Shown here in pieces: positions 35,214 to 44,245 of a DNA stretch of 64,000 nt. Each line of letters starts with the position of its first letter. Position 1 is the first letter of the stretch. Made by a program: the position numbers and the translations under genes. The notes beneath the pieces are model-generated. The model saw nothing but the letters and a program-made list of their open reading frames with translations. It was not told where the DNA came from and did not search any database. Origin of the DNA: Pseudosulfitobacter pseudonitzschiae (GTDB lineage Bacteria; Pseudomonadota; Alphaproteobacteria; Rhodobacterales; Rhodobacteraceae); the NCBI RefSeq assembly GCF_900129395.1, contig NZ_FQVP01000001.1, positions 620,001 through 684,000 on the forward strand. The letters are read 5' to 3'.

Positions 35214-35744
35214 TTAACGGCGCGACGTACGTGCGTTGCGTGCGCCCACGACGCGGATCGTGCTGACGCCGCGCAGCTGCTGTTCTGTCACCGCATGGGC
35301 TGCCGTCACAGTGCGCGTCGCCTCTGACCCGCCGGGACGTGCCTTTTCGGGCAGCCGCCCTTCCAGGCGGTAGGACAGAACACCATCAACGGCTTCGTCG
35401 TCTACGTTTTCGGGGGTCAGGCGCACCTCGTAGAGGCCCTGCGATTGTGACACGCCTGTTGCGCGAATGATTGCACCGCCGGGCACCCGTTCAATCACCA
35501 GGTCGGACACGGTGTCGATGGGGGTGCCCAGGTAAATCTCGCGCTCGGCACGTTTGCGGGCAAACAACCCGGCCCGTTGTGCGGGAATCAACGGGTTGGT
35601 GCTGGCCTCGGTCGGGGCGGTCGCAACGGCCTCGGAGCGGGAGCCGCCAAACCAGTTGAACGGATTGACGCGGCTGTCACGGACAGCAGCACATCCCCCA
35701 AGGGCCATGGACGAGATCAAAAGGGCACTAAGTGTAAGACGCAT
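35214..35744 (-). CDS. Hypothetical lipoprotein
   Basis: 176-residue predicted lipoprotein: MRLTLSALLISSMALGGCAAV has a lipobox ALGGC with Cys18 as the acylation site. The mature part contains an FNWFGGSRS segment and a beta-rich domain with FARKRAEREIYLGTPIDTVSDLVIERVPGGAIIRATG. The Asn after Cys+n is not informative for sorting. I do not recognise a named family. It is divergent from sufE. The absence of neighbours with related function gives no further clue. Confidence 0.75.
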   Translation of the reverse strand: MRLTLSALLISSMALGGCAAVRDSRVNPFNWFGGSRSEAVATAPTEASTNPLIPAQRAGLFARKRAEREIYLGTPIDTVSDLVIERVPGGAIIRATGVSQSQGLYEVRLTPENVDDEAVDGVLSYRLEGRLPEKARPGGSEATRTVTAAHAVTEQQLRGVSTIRVVGARNARTSRR

Positions 35745-35870
35745 ATCGGATTGCCTGTTGTTTGGCTTGTGTTAGCCCATCGGGGACACGTTGAAAAGCA
35801 TCATGCGCGGGGGGTGGACCTTTGGCCAGAGGCGTCTTACCTCCCAAGGACAGTCAAAGGGGTATTTTTC

Positions 35871-36278
35871 ATGGCTCAAGCCGCGTTTGAAGAGATTGTC
35901 GAGGATTTCGAATTTCTTGAGGATTGGGAGGACCGCTATCGCTATGTCATCGAACAGGGCAAGGCGATGGACCCGCTTGAGGACGCGCTGAAGGTGCCCG
36001 CGACCAAAGTGGATGGCTGTGCCAGCCAGGTCTGGCTGCACCCGCAGATCGACGGCGGGGTGTTTCACTTTGACGGGGAAAGCGATGCGATGATCGTGAA
36101 CGGTCTGATCGCGGTGCTGCGCAAGCTGTACAACGGTGTACCGGTGGCCGAGGTTCTGGCGGTAGATGCGCGCGGCGAGCTTGAGCGGCTTGGGCTGAAC
36201 GACCATCTGTCGGCGCAACGCTCGAACGGGTTGCGGGCCATGATCGAGCGGATTCGGACGGTCGCGGCGGCGGCGTAA
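35871..36278 (+). CDS. sufE: Cysteine desulfuration protein SufE
   Basis: 135-residue sulfur acceptor that takes persulfide from SufS and passes it on during Fe-S cluster assembly. It begins FEEIVEDFEFLEDWEDRYRYVIEQG and carries the acceptor cysteine in KVDGCASQVWL, both diagnostic. The ATG is chosen because similarity begins right after it. It is not next to sufBCDS here, which is common for SufE in this group. Confidence 0.95.
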   Translation: MAQAAFEEIVEDFEFLEDWEDRYRYVIEQGKAMDPLEDALKVPATKVDGCASQVWLHPQIDGGVFHFDGESDAMIVNGLIAVLRKLYNGVPVAEVLAVDARGELERLGLNDHLSAQRSNGLRAMIERIRTVAAAA

Positions 36279-36292
36279 TCGGGGACGCTGCA

Positions 36293-36328
36293 CCCGGACC
36301 CCCGGGATATTTCTGGCCAAAAGAAGGT
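36293..36328 (+). repeat. Intergenic repeat, copy B
   Basis: GC palindrome cccggacccccggg, then atattt and ggccaaaagaag, filling the gap between convergent sufE and the DUF1638 gene. It shares the ggatat-N5-ggccaaaaga pattern with copy A. Confidence 0.5.
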
Positions 36329-36979
36329 TCAGAGGTCTTTGAGGTGGGTGGCAAGGTCACCGTAGCCGGTAAAGCGCCGCTCGAACTCCAACCCCAGCCG
36401 GTCGGCGGCGGCGCGGGCTTTTTCGGTCAGGGCCGGATCGTCGGTCTGGGCCTGATAGACCAGCTTTTCGTAGTTTCCGAAATACATGTCGCGCAGTTGC
36501 GGATGACGGTCCAGGCCCATCGGCTTGATGATGAACGCCTCGAACTGACGGACCAGGAAATCGGTCAGGTAAAAGGTCGTGATCTCGGTTTCGCTGTGTT
36601 GCGCAAAGCGGTCGTTGCCTTCGAAAAAGCTGTAGCAATGGGGACCGGCCACCATTTCAACGCCCATTTCGGCGCAGGCGGCTTGCAGAAGGCCACCGGT
36701 GCCGCAATCGGCATAGACCACAAATATACTGTCATAGCGGTCGCGGTGTTTGGCGACGCTCTCGCGCACGGCTGCGGTGATTTTCTCGGGATACAGATGG
36801 TATTTGGCGGGCAGGCAGGTGAGGTCCATATGAGTCCAGCCGTTGGCCTGCTTTAGGTCCAGAATCTCACGCGCCAGTGCGCCGCAGGCGATCAGCAGGA
36901 TAGAACCCGCCCCCTTGGGCCGCAGGCCACTTTCGGTCAGCTGGTCCAGGTCGGGCAGGGAGGTGGAAGGCTCTGTCAC
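36329..36979 (-). CDS. DUF1638 protein, linked to corrinoid methyl transfer
   Basis: 216-residue protein with the DUF1638 core: ILLIACGALAREILDLKQ, then DLTCLPAKYHLYPEKI, SIFVVYADCGTGG and GPHCYSFFEGNDRF. It has several conserved cysteines, in CGALA, CLPAKY, DCGTGG, AACAE and HCYSFF. Members often lie beside B12-binding corrinoid proteins, as here, and have been implicated in methionine formation in related bacteria; the exact reaction is not known to me. I chose a GTG start (reading MTEPSTSLPDLDQL) because it gives a sensible N terminus. The frame is open upstream to a TTG. Confidence 0.82.
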   Translation of the reverse strand: MTEPSTSLPDLDQLTESGLRPKGAGSILLIACGALAREILDLKQANGWTHMDLTCLPAKYHLYPEKITAAVRESVAKHRDRYDSIFVVYADCGTGGLLQAACAEMGVEMVAGPHCYSFFEGNDRFAQHSETEITTFYLTDFLVRQFEAFIIKPMGLDRHPQLRDMYFGNYEKLVYQAQTDDPALTEKARAAADRLGLEFERRFTGYGDLATHLKDL

Positions 36980-37085
36980 AATTCTAACCAATGCGTGTGG
37001 GGTATCTGTGTATCGTTGCACGGTGCCACACAAGCTGCGTAGCTGGATGTGTCAGATACGACATTTCAAACAGGGATGGAACACA

Positions 37086-37577
37086 ATGACGATTTATAGG
37101 AACAAGGCCGGTCTGAACACGGCCACGCTGGGGCTGATGTTCATATCGGGCTGTTTTGCGACGATGGCTTTTGATTTCTGGGGGCAGGTGGTCAGCCCTG
37201 CCTTGGGCTTTGCCAATCTGTCGCCGCACGGGCTGGCCAAAAGCCTGTTTGGCGCGCTGGGGCTGCCGAACGGGGATTTTGCAGGGTATTTCATGCATTT
37301 CTACCTGGTGGGGCTGATCGGCTATCCGGTGGGTTGGTTGTTCATTTTCAAGCCGCTCTGGGATCGGGTGATCGGCACGGGCCTGCACTGGTTCGTGCCC
37401 GCGGCTGTTTACGGCTTTGGCCTGTGGGTCTTTGCCATCGGCGGGATCACGGCAATCGCGGGGCTGCCGTTTTTCCTGAACTTTACCGGCATCACTTGGG
37501 TCGCACTGGTGGGCCATGTGCTGTACGGGATCGTCATGGTGGCCGTGATGGTCTGGCTGACACGGTCCAAGGTCTGA
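37086..37577 (+). CDS. Unrecognised four-helix membrane protein
   Basis: 163-residue protein with about four membrane segments (LGLMFISGCFATMAFDFWG, YFMHFYLVGLIGYPVGWLFIF, WFVPAAVYGFGLWVFAIGGI, ITWVALVGHVLYGIVMVAVMVW). Polar residues inside the helices include Asp30, His/Asn positions in LSPHGLAK and the HFYLVGLIGYP stretch. No family name comes to mind. It is divergent from the DUF1638 gene and convergent with a small membrane protein gene, within the methionine-synthase block. A functional link is not established. Confidence 0.75.
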   Translation: MTIYRNKAGLNTATLGLMFISGCFATMAFDFWGQVVSPALGFANLSPHGLAKSLFGALGLPNGDFAGYFMHFYLVGLIGYPVGWLFIFKPLWDRVIGTGLHWFVPAAVYGFGLWVFAIGGITAIAGLPFFLNFTGITWVALVGHVLYGIVMVAVMVWLTRSKV

Positions 37578-37579
37578 AG

Positions 37580-37765
37580 CTAACTGTCCCCGGTCCGGTC
37601 GCGCAGCAGCCGGACCAGCACAAACGCCAGCAAGGCGAGCGGCACCAAGGCTGTTGCCGCCTGTGGCAGGCTGAAGGCCGCGGCGGCCAGCATGGCCAGC
37701 CACACGGTGACGGCGGCGGCCGCGATCACGACGACAAGGATCAGGACGAGGCGGTTAAATGGCAT
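37580..37765 (-). CDS. Small two-helix membrane protein
   Basis: 61 residues: MPFNRLVLILVVVIAAAAVTVWL, then AMLAAAAFSLPQAATALVPLALLAFVLVRLLRDRTGDS. Two hydrophobic helices and a basic C-terminal tail are visible. An AAAGGAGC ribosome binding site stands before the ATG, which supports expression. Family unknown. Its 3' end almost touches that of the convergent membrane-protein gene (2 bases). Confidence 0.65.
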   Translation of the reverse strand: MPFNRLVLILVVVIAAAAVTVWLAMLAAAAFSLPQAATALVPLALLAFVLVRLLRDRTGDS

Positions 37766-37785
37766 GGGCGCTCCTTTGATCTTTA

Positions 37786-37811
37786 TCTGGGGATGCGCGC
37801 GCCAAAAGAAA
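37786..37811 (+). repeat. Intergenic repeat, copy C (degenerate)
   Basis: ggggat-gcgcgc-gccaaaaga matches copy A with a one-base deletion. Read on the minus strand its A-rich end provides the T-rich tail of the terminator next to it. Confidence 0.35.
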
Positions 37812-37835
37812 AGCCCCGCCGGCAAGGGCGGGGCT
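37802..37835 (-). terminator. Intrinsic terminator of the corrinoid-protein gene
   Basis: Perfect 9-bp stem agccccgcc / ggcggggct with a 6-base loop, followed on the minus strand by ttttcttttgg. Located 23 bases after the stop of the corrinoid-protein gene. Confidence 0.85.
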
Positions 37836-37858
37836 GTATCCGTGTCATATAACTGAAA

Positions 37859-38557
<699 letters not shown>

Positions 38558-38603
38558 GGCAGATCCCTTTATTTTAGCCCACGGCCCACCGCAGTTTGAC
38601 CCC

Positions 38604-38636
38604 TTTTGACACAAAGCCCAAGGGGGACTGTCAAAA
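38604..38636 (-). promoter_or_regulatory. Inverted repeat upstream of the corrinoid-protein gene
   Basis: Arms ttttgaca and tgtcaaaa are perfectly inverted with 17 bases between, 47 bases before the ATG. On the minus strand the distal arm offers a TTGACA -35 element. The arrangement could be an operator for a dimeric regulator. The identity is unknown. Confidence 0.4.
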
Positions 38637-38689
38637 TTGCGACACACGCCGCGCAATGTGCGACCTGAGCGTTACGAAAGCCACTTAAT

Positions 38690-38703
38690 TGTCAGGCCTG
38701 ACA
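38690..38703. promoter_or_regulatory. 14-bp perfect palindrome in the divergent gap
   Basis: tgtcaggcctgaca is its own reverse complement. It lies between the divergent corrinoid-protein and radical SAM genes, about 130 bp and 57 bp from their start codons. A dimeric regulator may bind it; no family can be named. Confidence 0.4.
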
Positions 38704-38732
38704 GGGTAAAGCGGCTTTTGCGCTGGCGTAAT

Positions 38733-38747
38733 GTTCACTTTATGTTC
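38733..38747 (+). promoter_or_regulatory. LexA-type box (GTTC-N7-GTTC)
   Basis: GTTC, seven bases, GTTC is the direct-repeat SOS box of Alphaproteobacteria. It ends 12 bases before the radical SAM gene's ATG, where it would block transcription initiation. This suggests DNA-damage induction of that gene. Confidence 0.6.
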
Positions 38748-38759
38748 TACCATGTGAAC

Positions 38760-39836
38760 ATGACACGCCAAACCTATGCCATGCGGGCCCTGGGGCGCGG
38801 GGCCGCCAGCAACGCGGTCAGCCGCTTTGACAGGCTGACCCGAACCGAGGAGGACGACGGCTGGGACGCGGGCGAGGCGTTGCCGCCCTTGCGCACAGAA
38901 GTCAGCGTCGAGGTGCCGCGCAGCATCATCACCTATAACAAATCGCCGGATCTGCCGTTCGACCGGTCGATCAATGTCTATCGCGGTTGCGAACACGGTT
39001 GCGTTTATTGTTTCGCGCGGCCCAGCCACGCCTATCTGGGGCTGTCGCCGGGGCTGGATTTCGAAACCCGGCTGATCGCGCGCCCCGATGCGCCGCTGGT
39101 TTTGCAGCGGGAGCTGGCGGCGCGGCGCTACATCGTGGCCCCGATTGCCATGGGGACGAACACCGACCCCTATCAGCCGATCGAGCGGGAATACGGTATC
39201 ACGCGGGCCTGTTTGCAGGTGCTGTCGGATGCGGGTCATCCGGTGGCCATCGTGACCAAGGGAACGCTGATCGAACGCGACATCGACATCCTGTCGGACA
39301 TGGCGCGGCGGGGGCTGGTGCGTGTGGGCATTTCCGTCACCACGCTGGACGCGCGCCTGTCACGGCTGATGGAGCCGCGTGTGCCCGCGCCCAAACGGCG
39401 GATCGAAATCATCCGGCGGCTGGCGCAGGCGGGGATACCGGTGCGGGTCATGGCGTCGCCCATGATCCCGGCGCTGAGCGATCCCGAGCTTGAGGCCATT
39501 CTGGCGGCTGGCAAGGACGCGGGGGCGCGCTCGGCCAGCTGGATCATGCTGCGGCTGCCGCGCGAGGTGTCGCCGCTCGTGCAGGAGTGGCTGGCACAGC
39601 ATTACCCCGACCGTGCAGGGCGGATCATGGCGCGGCTGCGCGAGATGCACGGTGGGGCAGATTATGAGTCCCGCTGGGGGCAACGGATGCGTGGCTCCGG
39701 ACCCTATGCCGAAATGGTGGCGCAGCGGTTCAAGGTGGCGGTCAAGCGGCTGGGGCTGCAAACCGCAGGCACGCCGATGCGCTGCGATCTGTTCCGGCCC
39801 CCAGTCTTGCCGGGGGCGCAGATGTCGTTGTTCTGA
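38760..39836 (+). CDS. PA0069-family radical SAM protein (SplB-like)
   Basis: 358-residue radical SAM protein. The cluster motif lies in YRGCEHGCVYCFARPSH (C-x3-C-x2-C), the usual PA0069-family sequence. Next come APIAMGTNTDPYQPIE, VGISVTTLDARLSRLMEPR and a C-terminal part ending FRPPVLPGAQMSLF. The family resembles spore photoproduct lyase and its role is unproven. No good ribosome binding site precedes either candidate ATG, so the message may be leaderless. The start at MTRQTYAMRAL is preferred because an ATG six codons earlier falls inside the LexA-type box. Confidence 0.85.
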   Translation: MTRQTYAMRALGRGAASNAVSRFDRLTRTEEDDGWDAGEALPPLRTEVSVEVPRSIITYNKSPDLPFDRSINVYRGCEHGCVYCFARPSHAYLGLSPGLDFETRLIARPDAPLVLQRELAARRYIVAPIAMGTNTDPYQPIEREYGITRACLQVLSDAGHPVAIVTKGTLIERDIDILSDMARRGLVRVGISVTTLDARLSRLMEPRVPAPKRRIEIIRRLAQAGIPVRVMASPMIPALSDPELEAILAAGKDAGARSASWIMLRLPREVSPLVQEWLAQHYPDRAGRIMARLREMHGGADYESRWGQRMRGSGPYAEMVAQRFKVAVKRLGLQTAGTPMRCDLFRPPVLPGAQMSLF

Positions 39837-39848
39837 TTTCGGGTCGGA

Positions 39849-40868
39849 TTACGTGCGGCTGCGACGGTTGCGGCTGCGGCGCTGCGGCGCGTCGGACTGG
39901 TCGCCGGTGCCGTCGTTCTCTGATGAAAACGCGCCCAGCTTGGCGACGATTTCTTCCAGAAGCGGCGCGTCTCCCTTGGGCCGCGTGTCCAGCGCCTCGC
40001 GCATGGCGCGCAGGTGGTCGGGCATGGTGCCGCAGCAGCCGCCGATGATCCGCGCGCCGCAGTTGCGTGCCATCACGGCATAGTCGGCCATCAGTTCGGG
40101 CGTGCCGTCATAGTGGATGTGCCCGTCGTGGTATTTCGGAATGCCCGCGTTGCCCTTGGCGATGATCGGGCGGGTGGGGTTTGCAGCGACAAAGCCCAGA
40201 ATGGTGCGCAGCAGGTCGGACGACCCGGTGCCGCAGTTCGCGCCAAATGCCATCGGTGCGTTTTCCAGTTCCTGCACCAGCTCGACCAGCCCGGAGCTTG
40301 TCAGGCCCATCATGGTGCGCCCTGCGGTGTCAAAGCTCATGGTACCGCACCAGTCGAGACCGGCCAGCGCAAACCCTTCGGCGGCGGCGCGGTATTCTTC
40401 GGGGGCGGAAATGGTTTCCAGCCAGCCCACATCGGCACCGCCCGCTTTCAGCCCGTCGGCGGTTTCGTGGAACATCTCCACGGCGACCGCATGGCTGAGC
40501 GGGCCCACGGGTTCCATGATTTCGCCGGTGGGGCCAACCGAGCCTGCCACCACGATGGGGCGGCCTGCGGTGTCGGCCACTTCGCGGGCGATCTCGGCCG
40601 AGATGCGCGACAGGGCGTGGGCGCGTTTGGCGGCGCCGTGCAGTTTCAGCCGCGAAGCATTGGCCCCGAAGGAGTTGGTCAGGAAAATATCCGACCCTGC
40701 ATCGACCGCGCCGCGGTACAGCGTGGTGATGCGGTCGGGGTGTTCCTCGTTCCACATCTCGGGCGCGTCGCCCGACATCAAACCCATGTTGAACAGGTTG
40801 GTGCCCGTGGCGCCGTCTGCCAGCAGGGTGTCGTGGGTTTCAAGCATCTTGCTCAGCAAATTCGTCAT
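39849..40868 (-). CDS. bmt: Homocysteine S-methyltransferase (BHMT-like), homocysteine module of split methionine synthase
   Basis: 339-residue zinc-dependent methyltransferase homologous to the N-terminal domain of MetH and to betaine-homocysteine methyltransferase. DGATGTNLFNMGL opens the barrel. The zinc ligands are Cys212 in GANCGTGSS and Cys278/Cys279 in IIGGCCGT. It makes methionine from homocysteine; the methyl donor may be the nearby corrinoid protein or betaine, which sequence alone cannot settle. A basic tail (PQRRSRNRRSRT) ends the protein. The start ATG follows a GAAAGG site. It converges with the radical SAM gene, with 12 bases between. Confidence 0.88.
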   Translation of the reverse strand: MTNLLSKMLETHDTLLADGATGTNLFNMGLMSGDAPEMWNEEHPDRITTLYRGAVDAGSDIFLTNSFGANASRLKLHGAAKRAHALSRISAEIAREVADTAGRPIVVAGSVGPTGEIMEPVGPLSHAVAVEMFHETADGLKAGGADVGWLETISAPEEYRAAAEGFALAGLDWCGTMSFDTAGRTMMGLTSSGLVELVQELENAPMAFGANCGTGSSDLLRTILGFVAANPTRPIIAKGNAGIPKYHDGHIHYDGTPELMADYAVMARNCGARIIGGCCGTMPDHLRAMREALDTRPKGDAPLLEEIVAKLGAFSSENDGTGDQSDAPQRRSRNRRSRT

Positions 40869-40908
40869 CTCAGGGGCCTTTCTCGCGCGCGCGTGATTGT
40901 CCCATTTG

Positions 40909-42789
40909 TCACGAAGTTCGGCGGCTGGCCACCTCATAATTCTCATCACCATCATGAGCCGCCGACCAGCGGGGCGGGTCGGGGCGGTGCACGGCGCGGG
41001 TGATGTCGGCGAGCGCAAGCGTCAGGGCGGCCCAGTTCGGTGCGGCGGCGTAACGCGGCTGCCATCCCGGGGCAAAGGCGGATTTGAACTGGCGCAGGCC
41101 GCTGCCACCACCGTGCACAACCATTTGCAAACCGACCCAGCGCCACATGGCACTTGCCGGGTCGGGGCAGGCGGGGGTCGCGGCAAGGCTGACCTGTGCG
41201 ATGCCTGCGGCGCGGGCCGTCCGGATCGCGGCATCGGTCAGTGCGTACATAGTGCCATCGGGCAGATCATCCACATGCCGCACCAGATCAAGGCACCAGT
41301 CCTGCGCGCCCGTGTGAAAGGTAACAAAACCAATGAGCCGCCCGCGAACATAGGCCAGAACGCAGTGCTGCGCGCTGATGTAACGGGCTTCGAACCGCCC
41401 CATGGTGCCGCCCCGCGCGGTGCCGTGGCTGGCTTGCCATGCGGCATCGACACGCGCCATCTCGGCCAGCGGCAGGCGGGCGGGCTGACAGATGTCCACG
41501 CCTGCTTTCGCGGCGCTGCGCAGCTTGCGGCGCAGGCGACGAAGGGCGGGGCGGTTGATGTCATAGGATGCGGTGTCAATCACCGCCTCGTCGGCGATGT
41601 GCAGCACGGCCCAGCCGGACCTGCGCGCCGTTGCCGCCGTGCGGGCGGTGCATTTGTAAAAGCACGCCACGCGGCTTTGTTGGCGGGCCAGGCGGTTTAG
41701 GGCGGCCAAGGCAGCCTCGGGCCTGCCTGCCAGTGGGTCACTGAGGCTGGTCAGGGTCTGGCCCGTCGTCCAGGCCACCACGCTTGCGCCCTGATGCGCA
41801 ATCGCGCGGGCTGCGTTCTGGTGCATCACACCCAGTTCGGCACGCGGTGCACTGTGGCGTTCAAATGGCATGGACAAACGCCGGTTCGTACGGGCATCGC
41901 GCATAGGGCGCAACAGCGCCACCGCTGCCAGCAGGGCGGGCAGGGCATAGTACACGATGCGAAACGCCACGATGCTGCCCAGCACATCGGCGGGCGGCAA
42001 ATGGGCCAGCAGCCCCAGCATCATCAACTCAAAGGGACCAACCCCGCCGGGCGTGTTCGAAATCAGCGCCGTGCCAAGCGCGATCAGGAACAGCGGCAGA
42101 AATTGCGCGGCGCTGACGACGGCATCGGCAGGCAGCAGCACATAAAGCGCACCGGCGGCGCAAAGCGTGTCGACCCCGGTCCACAGCACGATGGCCGCCG
42201 AGGCGGGCAGGGTGGGCAGGTACACCGACCGGCCGCGGACCCGCACCACGGGGCAAAAGAACTGCACGCCCAGCAACACCCCCGCCAGCACAAGCGCAGC
42301 CAAAGCAGGCCACAGCGTCCAGCCGGGTGCAGGCAGCAGGACACAGGCCATTGCGGTCACCACTGCCCAACCGGCCAGAAACGAAACCGATACAAAGGCG
42401 CTGAGCCGCAGTGCTTCGGTCAATGTCAGCTCGGACAGCAACCGCCAGCGCGCCAGCGCACCGGTCAGCATGCCCAACCCCAGCGACTGTGCCAGGGCAA
42501 TCGACGCGGTGCCTGCCAGCCGTGCAGGCCGATCACGGATACCCGTGCCCAAATGCCGGTGCGCCACACTGTCGTAGCGCCCCACGGCCCACAGGCTGAT
42601 CCCGCTCAAACCCAGGGCCTGACACCAGATTGCGGCAGGGACATCCGCCACATGCGTCCAGATCGCGCCGGATATGCCGGGGTCCAGCCGCTGCGACAGC
42701 GCGGACAGACACAGGCCCAGAACCACCGCAGGCACCAGCACCCGCAATGTCATCTGCGCAATCGCATTGGAGTTCAGAAATTGCAGCAT
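40909..42789 (-). CDS. MprF-like phosphatidylglycerol aminoacyltransferase/flippase
   Basis: 626-residue protein. The first 340 or so residues hold about eight membrane segments of the lysylphosphatidylglycerol-synthase flippase type, including ISNTPGGVGPFELMMLGLL. A cytosolic DUF2156 (GNAT-fold) domain follows, with YDINRPALRRLRRKLRSAAKAGVD and WCLDLVRHVDDLPDGTMYALTDAAI. Such enzymes transfer amino acids from aminoacyl-tRNA to phosphatidylglycerol and lower the negative surface charge. Which amino acid is used cannot be read off. The start with GAGGCGA upstream is preferred over one 25 codons earlier. Confidence 0.85.
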   Translation of the reverse strand: MLQFLNSNAIAQMTLRVLVPAVVLGLCLSALSQRLDPGISGAIWTHVADVPAAIWCQALGLSGISLWAVGRYDSVAHRHLGTGIRDRPARLAGTASIALAQSLGLGMLTGALARWRLLSELTLTEALRLSAFVSVSFLAGWAVVTAMACVLLPAPGWTLWPALAALVLAGVLLGVQFFCPVVRVRGRSVYLPTLPASAAIVLWTGVDTLCAAGALYVLLPADAVVSAAQFLPLFLIALGTALISNTPGGVGPFELMMLGLLAHLPPADVLGSIVAFRIVYYALPALLAAVALLRPMRDARTNRRLSMPFERHSAPRAELGVMHQNAARAIAHQGASVVAWTTGQTLTSLSDPLAGRPEAALAALNRLARQQSRVACFYKCTARTAATARRSGWAVLHIADEAVIDTASYDINRPALRRLRRKLRSAAKAGVDICQPARLPLAEMARVDAAWQASHGTARGGTMGRFEARYISAQHCVLAYVRGRLIGFVTFHTGAQDWCLDLVRHVDDLPDGTMYALTDAAIRTARAAGIAQVSLAATPACPDPASAMWRWVGLQMVVHGGGSGLRQFKSAFAPGWQPRYAAAPNWAALTLALADITRAVHRPDPPRWSAAHDGDENYEVASRRTS

Positions 42790-42863
42790 GTCGCCTCGCC
42801 CCCGGTTGTCCCCTGCGCAGGGAACTACGCGATAGCGGCTGAGGAGGGCGTTAACGGCAGACA

Positions 42864-42894
42864 CAAAAAAGGCGCGCAGAGGGGGCTGCGCGCC
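42864..42894 (-). terminator. Intrinsic terminator of the zeta-subunit gene
   Basis: Perfect stem ggcgcgcag / ctgcgcgcc with a 6-base loop, then TTTTTTGTG on the minus strand. It lies about 45 bases after the zeta stop codon and before the MprF-like gene. Confidence 0.92.
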
Positions 42895-42939
42895 GGGTAA
42901 CTGATGCGGGTTTGATTAAACCCGTGACCTAAATCACGA

Positions 42940-43260
42940 TCAGTTTTTGACTTCGGTCATGATCTGCGCCTTGGCTTCGGCCATCAGCTGGACCATTTTG
43001 GTGCGAATGGTGACTTCGTCGGCCTTGTCGCCCAGATCACCGGATACCTTGCGATAGACATCCTCGTCACCCGCTTCTTCGAAGTCGGATTTCACCACCT
43101 CGACCGCATAGGCGTTGGCTGCCTCGCCGGTCTTGCCCAGCAGTTCTGCCGCCCAGAGGCCCAGAAGTTTGTTGCGGCGGGCTTCGGCCTTGAACTGCAT
43201 TTCTGCGTCATGGGCGTATTTCGATTCAAAGGCGTGCTCGCGGTCGTCAAAAGTGCTCAT
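42940..43260 (-). CDS. F1Fo-ATPase inhibitor subunit zeta (DUF1476)
   Basis: 106-residue all-helical protein beginning MSTFDDREHAFESKYAHDAE, the hallmark of the alphaproteobacterial zeta subunit. It continues with FKAEARRNKLLGLWAAELLG. The N-terminal segment inserts into F1 and blocks ATP hydrolysis in Paracoccus; the same role is inferred here. A monocistronic gene with its own terminator, divergent from purC. Confidence 0.93.
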   Translation of the reverse strand: MSTFDDREHAFESKYAHDAEMQFKAEARRNKLLGLWAAELLGKTGEAANAYAVEVVKSDFEEAGDEDVYRKVSGDLGDKADEVTIRTKMVQLMAEAKAQIMTEVKN

Positions 43261-43425
43261 GGGCTTTCCTTCGGAACTGAATGGCGTCTTTTTGGAATAT
43301 GCGGTGCAGATACGACCCTTACAAGGGCCACTTTCACGCGTGTTCCTTGCGGCAGTGCGCCCCTTGCACTAAGAGGACGCTAACGTGACAGGGACTCGGC
43401 CCCGTCAGCACCAAGGGGAACGTCA

Positions 43426-44187
43426 ATGGCGCGGCGCAAAAAGATTTACGAAGGCAAAGCCAAGATTCTGTATGAAGGCCCGGAGCCGGGCACGATCGTG
43501 CAGTATTTCAAGGATGACGCCACTGCGTTCAACGCGCAGAAAAAGGACGTGATCGAAGGCAAGGGCGTGTTGAACAACCGCCTGAGCGAATTCTTCATGA
43601 CCGGCCTTGCGCAGATCGGGGTGCCCACGCATTTCATCAAACGCATCAACATGCGCGAACAGCTGGTCCGCTCGTGCGAGATTATTCCGCTGGAAGTGAT
43701 CGTGCGCAATTATGCCGCAGGGTCGATGAGCAAGCGCCTGGGCATCGACGAGGGGACACAACTGCCGCGTCCCATCGTCGAATATTGCTACAAGGACGAT
43801 GCTCTGGGTGATCCGCTGGTGACCGAAGAGCATATCGCCGCCTTTGGATGGGCCAGCCAGCAGGACATGGATGATATTCTGAGCCTTGCCTTGCGGGTCA
43901 ACGATTTCCTGTCCGGCGTCATGCTGGCGGTGGGGATCAAGCTGGTCGACTTCAAGATCGAGATCGGTCGCGTCTATGACGGTGATTTCCAGCGTCTGAT
44001 CGTCGCGGACGAGATCAGCCCGGATTCGTGCCGCCTGTGGGACATGGAAACCGGTCAAAAGCTGGACAAGGACGTGTTCCGCCGCGATCTGGGCAACCTG
44101 ACGGACGCCTATACCGAAGTGGCGCGGCGTCTGGGTGTGCTGCCCAAGAACGCATCGCCCATCACCAAACCGACGCTGATCAACTGA
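43426..44187 (+). CDS. purC: Phosphoribosylaminoimidazole-succinocarboxamide synthase
   Basis: SAICAR synthetase of purine biosynthesis, joining aspartate to CAIR with ATP. The 253-residue protein has [14 protein letters not shown] at the N terminus, the [14 protein letters not shown] motif and the C-terminal [34 protein letters not shown] signature region. An AAGGGGAA ribosome binding site precedes the ATG. First gene of purC-purS-purQ. Confidence 0.97.
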   Translation: MARRKKIYEGKAKILYEGPEPGTIVQYFKDDATAFNAQKKDVIEGKGVLNNRLSEFFMTGLAQIGVPTHFIKRINMREQLVRSCEIIPLEVIVRNYAAGSMSKRLGIDEGTQLPRPIVEYCYKDDALGDPLVTEEHIAAFGWASQQDMDDILSLALRVNDFLSGVMLAVGIKLVDFKIEIGRVYDGDFQRLIVADEISPDSCRLWDMETGQKLDKDVFRRDLGNLTDAYTEVARRLGVLPKNASPITKPTLIN

Positions 44188-44245
44188 GATCGGCGGCGGC
44201 CCGCAAAGTTACGAACGACACGATAGCGAAAAGGACCACGGCGCG

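Noticed and set aside
38742-38760. Radical SAM gene starting at the ATG inside the LexA-type box
   Set aside because: A start inside the operator is unlikely, and the next in-frame ATG leads directly into the family's conserved N-terminal region.
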